NCBI GenBank assembly: GCA_046328335.1
Contig: JAXLWU010000012.1
Location: forward strand, 85,395 to 149,394
Reading direction: 5' to 3'
Source: JACCXM01 sp046328335
GTDB taxonomy: Bacteria > Chloroflexota > Chloroflexia > Thermomicrobiales > UBA6265
DNA: 64,000 bases
Both the position numbers and the translations under genes were made by a program. The notes under the pieces are model-generated. The model saw only the letters and a list, made by a program, of their open reading frames with translations, did no database searches and was not told the DNA's origin. Of the stretch, positions 56,062-62,430 are shown piece by piece. The first letter of the stretch is position 1. Every line of letters begins with the position of its first letter.

Positions 56062-56290
56062 GGTTGGGTCGGATCGCGGAAGGTGTTGCCGGCGATGAGC
56101 GGGCGGATCGAGGGGCGCGGTCGATTCGGCCAGTGCCGCGGGGAGCGAACGTTCTTCGACGTGCGAGCCGTCGGGGGTGTTGTACAGCGGGAGAAAGGGT
56201 CCCACATCCAGATGGAATCGAACCCATCGCGTCTGCCTGCGTCCAGGAGCTGCGGCGTTGGGCAATCGACGCGCTGAAACGGAACGATTT
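56062..56290 (-). pseudogene. Decayed fragment of a luciferase-like (LLM) flavin-dependent oxidoreductase gene
   Basis: On the minus strand, pieces in different frames together spell the N-terminal part of an F420/FMN-dependent LLM enzyme. One frame gives GFDSIWMWD (about 56225-56195). The next gives FLPLYNTPDGSHVEERSL and AALAEST (about 56196-56118). The first frame returns with RPLIAGNTFRDPTQ (about 56105-56062). At least two frameshifts separate them, and the C-terminal two thirds are absent. The order and sense match the family (GFDSxWxWDH, LPLYNTPDG, GPLVAGNTFR). This is a remnant, not a gene. Confidence 0.65.
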
Positions 56291-56337
56291 TCACGTCGGG
56301 CACGACAGAACCGTTCTTTCGACCGCGCGCGAGATGA

Positions 56338-56970
56338 CTACTCCGCGGCGACCCGATCGGCCACGGCTTGCCGCATCGCGGCCAGGATCACGTCTGGCGG
56401 CTGAGCCCCGGAGAGCGCGTAGCGATGATCGAACACAAAAAAGGGGACCCCGGTCACCCCGAGGCGATACGCGTTCTCGATCGCCGCGGCGGTCGCGGCC
56501 ACCCCCTCATCGCTCTGCAACCGGGCGAGAGTCTCGGCGCGGTCCATTCCGGCGGCGGCGGCGATGGCGGCGAGCGTCTCGAGATCGGCGACGTTCTGCC
56601 CTTCGCTGAAATAGGCGCGATGGAGCCCAGCCACGATCTGCTCGCGCGCGTTCTCCGGGGCAAGGAGGATCAGCCGGTGCGCGTCTTCTGAGGGAGCGCG
56701 GATCGCATCCGCGAAGTTGAAACTGACTCCCGCCCGGGCGCCGGCCTGCTGCACGCGCTCGAACATTGGGGCGACATTGTCAGCGCCAAATTTCGCCCGG
56801 TAGAAATCGCGGGTGGGAACGCCCTCCGCCGGGACATCCCGATCGAGGAGGAATGGTTGCCAGGTGACCGTCACCGGTTCCCCCCGCCACATCTGCAATG
56901 CGGCTTCGAGATTGGCCTTGCCGATGCGGCACCAGGGGCAGGGAATATCGTGATAGATGTCGATCTGCAT
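56338..56970 (-). CDS. DsbA-family oxidoreductase, FrnE-like
   Basis: A 210-residue thioredoxin-fold protein with a long helical insertion. The redox motif is Cys11-Pro-Trp-Cys14 in IYHDIPCPWCRIGKANLE, and the cis-proline loop is GVTGVPFFVFDHRYALSGAQ, with AQPPDVILAAM after it. There is no signal peptide, so it acts in the cytoplasm. FrnE-like proteins serve as disulfide isomerases or in polyketide-related redox chemistry. ATG 56970 has GGAG six bases upstream; the longer frame to 57171 is unsupported. Confidence 0.92.
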   Translation of the reverse strand: MQIDIYHDIPCPWCRIGKANLEAALQMWRGEPVTVTWQPFLLDRDVPAEGVPTRDFYRAKFGADNVAPMFERVQQAGARAGVSFNFADAIRAPSEDAHRLILLAPENAREQIVAGLHRAYFSEGQNVADLETLAAIAAAAGMDRAETLARLQSDEGVAATAAAIENAYRLGVTGVPFFVFDHRYALSGAQPPDVILAAMRQAVADRVAAE

Positions 56971-57328
56971 GAGAACTCCAGCATGATGCAGTGGCCCGCC
57001 GCGGACGGTCCGCGGAACCGAGGGTCCATTATGGATGTTCGCAGCAAGAACGGATGGCGTCCGAGCGCAGTGACTGGACTTGTGCCGGAGCCTAGCGATC
57101 GACGCATGCCTCCTGTGCCGGGACGCATGATGGCATACCGAGCGAGCGCCAAGAGGCTCGGCAATCGTCACCAGCGCGCCCCACGCCGAGGTCCCTGCCG
57201 CGGTCGTGACGACACGACAGCCGAGCGTGTCATCGGAAATGCCGGGCCGGCACGCGCGGCAGTCGATGGTGCGTGGAGAGCCGAGTTCCGACCCCCCACG
57301 CGATCATCAGAATGGACGAAAGGAGGCG
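56971..57328. other. 358-base gap with a partial family A element
   Basis: No gene is visible between the FrnE-like start and the collagen-like stop. A diverged end of family A lies at about 57182-57216 (CACGCCGAGGTCCCTG ... GACGACACG). GGACGAAAGGAGG near 57313 looks like a ribosome-binding site on the plus strand but leads into the antisense of the collagen-like gene. Confidence 0.45.
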
Positions 57329-58420
57329 CTACGCGGGAACGCAGATCACGTGAGCAGTGACCAGTTTGTCCGGACCCCCATCGTTGACGCCGACCTCCCA
57401 ACCGGTCGGGGTGCCGCCGTCTTCGAATGGGGTCGGCAGACTCCAGAACTCGGTGACGCCCGCGAAACTCGCGTTGCGGATCACGTAGCCACCGCTGACG
57501 GCGCGTTCGCCCGCGTTGCAGGCGGCACTCGAAACCTGGAGGCCAGGGCCGGAGGCCGGCTCGCCGAATCTGATGGTCGATCCCAATGTCGGGCCGGCGG
57601 GACCGGTGGGGCCCTGCTCGCCCTGGGCACCGGTGACGCCCTGTGGTCCTGCGTCGCCTTGCGGTCCGGCTTCACCCGTGGGACCTGCCGGGCCAATTGG
57701 GCCGACGGGACCGGGGGTGGTCGAGTCCGCGCCTGCCGGGCCCTGTGGACCGGTCGGTCCGGCCTCGCCTGGCGCGCCTGCTTCGCCTGGCGCGCCTGTC
57801 TCGCCCTGTGGTCCAGCCGCACCTGTCGGTCCTGTTGGTCCAGTCTCCCCGGCTGGTCCTTGCGGACCGGTTTCACCCGTTGCTCCGGTCGGTCCCGGGT
57901 CGCCCTGGTCGCCCGCCTCTCCCCGCGGACCGGCCGGACCGGTGGCGCCGGTCTCACCGCTGATTCCCGGCGCCCCGGCTTCTCCCGCCGGACCAGTGGG
58001 TCCCGTCTCTCCTGCCGCCCCGGTCGATCCCGATGGACCGGCAGGACCGGTTTCGCCTGCCGGACCAGTTGGGCCGGTTTCGCCCGATGGACCGATTTCA
58101 CCCGCTGGGCCAGTTGGGCCGGTTTCGCCCGATTCGCCCTGCTCTCCTTGCGGTCCGGTCGGACCGGTCCGGCCCTGGGGACCAGCAGGACCGGTGGCCC
58201 CGGCTACGGTCATCAAGGGCATCGCGTTCGGCGTCGCCTGGGCGGGGCATCGCTTGGTGCCGGTTTCGGTAGTCGGGGTCTGGCTGGCGCGGGCGGTCTC
58301 GGCGAGGCCGACGGCGGTGGCGACGCCGAACACCAGTCCCTTCAACCGGCCAAACATGACGCGGCGCGGCGCCTCCGCGCTGAGTCTCTGCTGCAATGCT
58401 TCGAGTTCGGACCGTTCCAT
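57329..58420 (-). CDS. Collagen-like protein with Gly-X-Y repeats
   Basis: A 363-residue protein. The N-terminal ~45 residues start with a helical MERSELEALQQRL followed by a hydrophobic stretch (FGRLKGLVFGVATAVGLA), which may be a signal or anchor. A linker with one Cys leads to 53 uninterrupted Gly-X-Y triplets, a STTP break, and 14 more triplets (counted by hand). Many are GPT, GPA, GET and GEA, as in bacterial collagens, which lack hydroxyproline and use Thr/charged residues for stability. A C-terminal ~90-residue globular domain with Cys (SSAACNAGERAVSGGYVIRN ... HVICVPA) may trimerise the helix or bind a ligand. ATG 58420 follows GGGGGAG. Surface localisation and trimeric form are inferred. 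Confidence 0.92.
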   Translation of the reverse strand: MERSELEALQQRLSAEAPRRVMFGRLKGLVFGVATAVGLAETARASQTPTTETGTKRCPAQATPNAMPLMTVAGATGPAGPQGRTGPTGPQGEQGESGETGPTGPAGEIGPSGETGPTGPAGETGPAGPSGSTGAAGETGPTGPAGEAGAPGISGETGATGPAGPRGEAGDQGDPGPTGATGETGPQGPAGETGPTGPTGAAGPQGETGAPGEAGAPGEAGPTGPQGPAGADSTTPGPVGPIGPAGPTGEAGPQGDAGPQGVTGAQGEQGPTGPAGPTLGSTIRFGEPASGPGLQVSSAACNAGERAVSGGYVIRNASFAGVTEFWSLPTPFEDGGTPTGWEVGVNDGGPDKLVTAHVICVPA

Positions 58421-59245
58421 CGGCTGCTCCCCCTGTTCGAGACTGCCGTTCCCGGGACACCCGCGATGCGTGGCGCCGCCAGCCGCGGCGAGACCATCAT
58501 GTGTCCGGGTTTCCACCCATGCCGGTATCATGCCAGTGCCAGCGTGTCAAGCATGTTGACCAGTTCTTGATTCTGCTTGGGCAACACTGGAAGGCGAGGA
58601 CGGTCGTTTCTGGCGCGCGGCCGAGACTATCCGGGCAACTGGCCGGCTCGATCCAGCGGTCTGTACGTCGGACAACCGGACGAGCGCGCCCAGGACGGTG
58701 CGTCTGTTGCAAAATCCGGCCACGTCACGTACTGTTGCTGGCATCAGGGGGAGTAACCGCCGTCCGGCCCGACAAAGGACGGCCCCACGGTCGTCAGTAC
58801 GCGCCAAGGCGCCGGCCGCGGGAACGAGCGATCCACGCATCGATGGCCAGACCCTGGCTTCATCCGGCAGGATGTGGCCGGGGTTTTCTGTTTCCACCGG
58901 CCACATCGCATGAATCTTGCGGAGGATGGCTGTCCGTCATGGTGGCGGATCCTGATCCACTCGTTGCAATCGGCGTCGTCCGTGATCGCCCGGTCAGGGT
59001 GCCGAAAACGGAACATAACAGCGAGATTCGACGTTGTTGGAGTGGTTTCGACTGTGTGTCGTCACTTGTAGTCTTGACAATGTTCTGACGCAGCGGTGAG
59101 TCGGATGGTGTTTGGCATCGGGATCGGCGATGCCGGCGCCGGACTCGCCAGACGAAATCCGGACGTGGGACGTTCCGGACTACGGCGAACCAGACCGTTC
59201 GCCAGCGGCGATGACGCCGTTCAGGAGTGAGAAAAGGGGAAGACC
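58421..59245. other. 825-base gap, no gene recognised
   Basis: Neither strand shows a frame with family-like content or a good ribosome-binding site. A perfect 11-bp inverted repeat GATGTGGCCGG / CCGGCCACATC (58871-58881 and 58897-58907) encloses a T-rich 15-nt loop. TTGACA at 59074-59079 could be a -35 for the peptidase gene, but the -10 at 17 bases (TGAGTC) is poor. The rest is unassigned. Confidence 0.45.
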
Positions 59246-59953
59246 ATGGTTGGCTTCGACCCAATGTATTTTGTCTTCATGATCCCGGGCGTACTGCTGA
59301 TGCTCTGGGCGCAGGCCAAGGTGCGCGGCAGTTACAGCAAGTACAGCAAGATCCGGAATGACGCGAATCTGACCGGGGCGCAAGTGGCGCGGCGGGTTCT
59401 CGATGCGAATGGGTTGCGTGATGTCCCGGTCGAGCCAGTTCGCGGCGAGTTGACCGACCATTACGATCCGCGCACGCGCACGCTGCGCTTGTCACAAGGT
59501 GTGTACGACACGCCGAGCATCGCCGCGATGGGCATTGCCGCGCATGAAGCGGGACATGCCATCCAGCACGCCCGCGCCTATGCGCCGCTGAAGTTCCGCA
59601 CGGCGATCGTGCCCGCGGTGAACATCGGCTCGAACCTCGGCATGTTCGTATTGATCGCTGGAATCTTCCTGCAGATGACCGGGTTGGCGTGGGCTGGCGT
59701 TGCGCTCTTTGCCCTGTCGACGGTCTTCGCGCTCATCACCCTGCCGGTCGAGTTCGATGCCTCGAAGCGCGCCAAGGAGGCGCTTTCGTACCTCGGCCTG
59801 ACTGACGGTGGGGCGCGGGGTGGGCAGGAGAGCGCCGGCGTCGCCGCGGTGCTCAATTCGGCCGCCTGGACCTACGTCGCTGGATTCGCGGCGTCCGTGC
59901 TCAGCCTGCTCTACTACGTGAGCCTCGTCGGCGGCATGAGCCGGGACGATTAG
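59246..59953 (+). CDS. YugP-type zinc metalloprotease (membrane)
   Basis: A 235-residue membrane protein of the YugP/PF04298 neutral zinc metallopeptidase family. The first membrane helix (FVFMIPGVLLMLWAQAKV) is followed by the family segment ARRVLDANGLRDVPVEPV, then YDPRTRTLRLSQGVY and the zinc motif AAHEAGHAIQHA (His100, Glu101, His104). Two or three further helices and LPVEFDASKRAKEAL, carrying the likely third ligand, follow. The biological substrate is not established. An AAAAGGGGAAG stretch precedes the ATG. Confidence 0.92.
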   Translation: MVGFDPMYFVFMIPGVLLMLWAQAKVRGSYSKYSKIRNDANLTGAQVARRVLDANGLRDVPVEPVRGELTDHYDPRTRTLRLSQGVYDTPSIAAMGIAAHEAGHAIQHARAYAPLKFRTAIVPAVNIGSNLGMFVLIAGIFLQMTGLAWAGVALFALSTVFALITLPVEFDASKRAKEALSYLGLTDGGARGGQESAGVAAVLNSAAWTYVAGFAASVLSLLYYVSLVGGMSRDD

Positions 59954-59970
59954 CGCGGCGCACGAACATT

Positions 59971-60052
59971 GTGTCGTTCCGAGGAACGAGGAATCTCGGC
60001 GGGCATGACTGCTCGCCGACGTGCCGAGGTCCCTCCTGCGTCGGGACGACAC
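59971..60052 (+). repeat. Family A element
   Basis: A well-kept copy: GTGTCGTTCCGAGGAACG, GAGGAATCTCG, GAGGTCCCTCC, then GGGACGACAC. It follows the metalloprotease stop (59953) by 17 bases in the same orientation. The remainder up to 60157 has no gene. Confidence 0.8.
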
Positions 60053-60157
60053 CCATGACTCGCGTCCGAACGACGCAACCGCCGCAGATCGCTGTAGCGG
60101 ACCGCCATTCGCCACGCAACCACCGAACATGCCTGATTGACCATGGAGAAGACGTAG

Positions 60158-60493
60158 ATGACCGTACCTGTTCCCTTGACCATGCCTGCCGCCGCAGGCG
60201 CCCAACTGCTCGCTAGCGCCTGGGCTGACTACTACGCCGGATTGTGGCGTGGCGACGCCAGCGTCTCGGAGTTCGCCGAATGGCTCGCCGGTTTCTGGGA
60301 GGAGACGCTCGATCGCCCCGAGGGCGAACCCGCCGCGGTCAGCCCACATGCGGCAGGCGGCCGGGGCATCGACTGGTTCGAGAGCGCCGGCTGGGTCAGC
60401 GGCCACATCCGCGGCCGCAACGGCGGCTACCTGGTGCCGATTGCGGCCATCCTGCGCCAGCCCTGGTCGTTGCGCGTCGTTCCCGCCGCGTAA
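60158..60493 (+). CDS. Small Trp-rich protein of unknown function
   Basis: A 111-residue soluble protein that I do not recognise. It is rich in Ala, Gly and Trp, with LLASAWADYYAGLWRGDASVSEFAEWLAGFWEE forming a likely helical hairpin and a C-terminal strand-like part (GHIRGRNGGYLVPIAAILRQPW). GGAGAAG six bases before the ATG supports translation. A strong terminator follows at 60542-60575, so it is the end of a transcription unit. Confidence 0.6.
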   Translation: MTVPVPLTMPAAAGAQLLASAWADYYAGLWRGDASVSEFAEWLAGFWEETLDRPEGEPAAVSPHAAGGRGIDWFESAGWVSGHIRGRNGGYLVPIAAILRQPWSLRVVPAA

Positions 60494-60541
60494 CACGACG
60501 CTACCAGGCATCACACGCGAGATCGCGTCCTGCGTTACGAT

Positions 60542-60575
60542 GGGCCCGGGATTGCTATCCCGGGCCCTGTTTGTT
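60542..60575 (+). terminator. Rho-independent terminator
   Basis: A perfect 11-bp stem GGGCCCGGGAT / ATCCCGGGCCC with loop TGCT, followed by TGTTTGTT. It lies 48 bases after the stop of the small protein gene and is unrelated in sequence to family B. Confidence 0.85.
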
Positions 60576-60637
60576 GCTGGTGCTGGGGCGAGACCAGCCC
60601 GCGTCAAAGAAGACGAGTGCCATCGATGGAAGGCAAT

Positions 60638-61747
60638 ATGACTCTTGGCCATGTCTGGGGGATCCCGATCCGGATCAATCCCAGCCTGTTTCTCATCCTC
60701 GGACTTTTGACCTTCAGCCTCGGCAGCGCGCTGCTCCCCGCGGCCTATCCGGACATGGACCCGACCGGCCGCTGGTTGACGGCGCTGGCGACCGCGGTGC
60801 TCTTTGCCGGTTCGATCCTCTTCCACGAACTCGCTCACGCCTGGGTGGCGCTGCGGAACGGGATCGCGGTCCAGAGCGTCACTCTCTACATCTTCGGGGG
60901 CATCGCCCAGATCGAGAGCAAGCCGAAATCGCCGGGTGAGGAGTTTCGTGTCGCCGCGGTCGGGCCTGCCTCCAGTGTGCTGCTGGCGCTCATCTTCGGC
61001 GCCATCAACCAGGTTGTGGGTGACCGTGGGTATCTCGGTGCCTCCGCCGACTGGCTGATGACGATCAATCTGCTCCTCGCGGTCTTCAACCTCCTGCCCG
61101 GCTACCCGCTGGATGGCGGCCGCATCCTCGAATCGATCGTCTGGCACTTCAGCGGCAAGCAGGAGACCGGGGTCCGCGTGGCCAGCACCAGCGGGCAACT
61201 GATCGCCTATGCGCTGATCATCTGGGGCGTCTTCCGCGTCTTCCAGGGCGATGTCCTCGGCGGTATCTGGACCGCGTTCATCGGGTTCATCCTTCACAAC
61301 GCGGCGACGGCGGAACGACAGTCCTTCTTGCAAGAGCAGAAACTGGCCGGGGTCTCGGTGGGCAAGGTGATGGGGATCGTCAAGGAACCCGAGATTGCGG
61401 CCGATCTGCCGTTGCAGCGGCTGGTCGAGCAGCACATCCTCGGCCAGGGCCAGGGGTCGTTCATCGTCATCGCCGCTGATGGCTCACCGGTCGGCGTGCT
61501 CAATCTCCGTGCCGTGTCGCAGGTGCCACGCCCCGACTGGACCATGCGCACCGCTGGCGACGTGATGACGCCGCTCGGTACGCTGCCGCGAGTCGCGCCG
61601 AACGACGATCTGCTCGCCGCGGTCCACCTGATGGACACCAACCAACTCAATCAGGTCCCGGTCTTCGAACATGGCCGCCTGGCCGGGCTGCTGACCCGTG
61701 ACGAGGTCATCCACCATCTCCGGCTTCGCGCCGAGACCGGGGTGTGA
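60638..61747 (+). CDS. Site-2 protease family membrane metalloprotease with a CBS pair
   Basis: A 369-residue M50 protease of the Rip3/SpoIVFB-CBS type. The zinc motif HELAH (His63, Glu64, His67) is in ILFHELAHAWVALRNGI, and the second motif NLLPGYPLDGGRILES supplies the Asp. About six membrane helices are followed by two CBS domains (VSVGKVMGIVKEPEIAADLPL; TAGDVMTPLGTLPRVAPNDD, then MDTNQLNQVPVFEHGRLAGLLTRDEV). The start MTLGHVWGIPIRINPS is typical, and GGAAGG lies five bases before ATG 60638. It is paralogous to the protein at 15457 rather than to the compact one at 20483. The substrate is unknown. Confidence 0.92.
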   Translation: MTLGHVWGIPIRINPSLFLILGLLTFSLGSALLPAAYPDMDPTGRWLTALATAVLFAGSILFHELAHAWVALRNGIAVQSVTLYIFGGIAQIESKPKSPGEEFRVAAVGPASSVLLALIFGAINQVVGDRGYLGASADWLMTINLLLAVFNLLPGYPLDGGRILESIVWHFSGKQETGVRVASTSGQLIAYALIIWGVFRVFQGDVLGGIWTAFIGFILHNAATAERQSFLQEQKLAGVSVGKVMGIVKEPEIAADLPLQRLVEQHILGQGQGSFIVIAADGSPVGVLNLRAVSQVPRPDWTMRTAGDVMTPLGTLPRVAPNDDLLAAVHLMDTNQLNQVPVFEHGRLAGLLTRDEVIHHLRLRAETGV

Positions 61748-62003
61748 AATGCGTGGTGCCTACGGCGTGCTGGATCTTCAGCGAGGTTGTTGGGGATGCG
61801 GGCGACGCAAGCGTCGCACCCTACGAGGGGCGCGGGATCAGGACCAAGTCCGGCTTGTCCGCTGACCATGCCGCGCATCGTGTGTCATGCCGAGCGGCAC
61901 GCGAGGAATCTCGTCGGTCAAGTTGGCACGTACCCACGCCGAGGTCCCACCTTTGTCGGGGCGACATGACAGCGGCACGGAGTAGGTAGCAAGGGCAATC
62001 GCG
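61748..62003 (+). repeat. Gap with a family C half-element and a family A copy
   Basis: A single family C arm (GGGCGACGCAAGCGTCGC then ACCCTACG) lies at 61800-61825. Family A at 61882-61968 (GTGTCATGCCGAGCGG ... GAGGAATCTCG ... GAGGTCCCACC ... GGGGCGACATG) is diverged at its right end. Both follow the protease gene in its direction. No gene is present. Confidence 0.65.
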
Positions 62004-62267
62004 ATGCACGTCACGGTCAAGTATCACGGGATCATCGGCGACATGCTTCAACGCAAGACAGAGCAGATCACGCTTGCCGAAGGCGCCACGGTAGACGATC
62101 TCTTCACCCGGTTGACGCGTGAGGACGAGCAGACCGCGGCCATCCTCAAGCAGACCCGGGCCTTCATCGACGGCAAGCAGGCCGACCGCGCCGCGCCGCT
62201 CAGCGACGGCGCGGAGGTGATCTTCATGCGGCCCATCGCCGGGGGTTCGAGTAGCCTGCCCACGTAG
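62004..62267 (+). CDS. MoaD/ThiS-family sulfur-carrier-like protein with a C-terminal extension
   Basis: An 87-residue ubiquitin-fold protein: VTVKYHGIIGDML, ITLAEGATVDDLFTRL, and the end GAEVIFMRPIAGG are the MoaD/ThiS pattern. In those proteins the chain ends at Gly-Gly, which is adenylated and thiocarboxylated. Here Gly80-Gly81 is followed by SSSLPT, so a protease would have to trim six residues before activation, or the protein is used differently. It is encoded 163 bases from the end of a convergent aldehyde ferredoxin oxidoreductase gene, an enzyme that needs the pterin cofactor made with MoaD. MoaD-like proteins are often found beside such oxidoreductases. Confidence 0.85.
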   Translation: MHVTVKYHGIIGDMLQRKTEQITLAEGATVDDLFTRLTREDEQTAAILKQTRAFIDGKQADRAAPLSDGAEVIFMRPIAGGSSSLPT

Positions 62268-62347
62268 TGCCATTCCGAGCCGCAGCGAGGAATCTCGTCG
62301 TTCGCACGGATACGAACGCCGAGGGCCCTCCTTCGTCGGGACGACAC
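62267..62347 (+). repeat. Family A element after the MoaD-like gene
   Basis: GTGCCATTCCGAGCCGC, GAGGAATCTCG, GAGGGCCCTCC, GGGACGACAC. It begins at the last base of the MoaD-like stop codon region and reads in the same direction. Confidence 0.75.
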
Positions 62348-62386
62348 CACTTCCTGCCGCGTGGTATCGGATGGGCCACGCGTCCC

Positions 62387-62418
62387 AAAGCCCCTCTCCC
62401 ATTGCGATGGGAGAGGGG
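62387..62418 (-). terminator. Minus-strand family B terminator of the aldehyde oxidoreductase gene
   Basis: On the minus strand: CCCCTCTCCCAT, loop CGCA, ATGGGAGAGGGG, then CTTT. It lies 13 bases after the stop at 62431. Confidence 0.75.
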
Positions 62419-62430
62419 TTGGGGTGAGGG

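Noticed and set aside
55704..56609. Plus-strand 301-codon frame across the repeat and pseudogene region
   Set aside because: It runs through terminator hairpins and into the antisense of the FrnE-like gene, with no recognisable domain.
58396..59088. Plus-strand 230-codon frame in the long gap before the metalloprotease
   Set aside because: It begins inside the antisense of the collagen-like gene, has erratic composition, no ribosome-binding site and no family-like segment.
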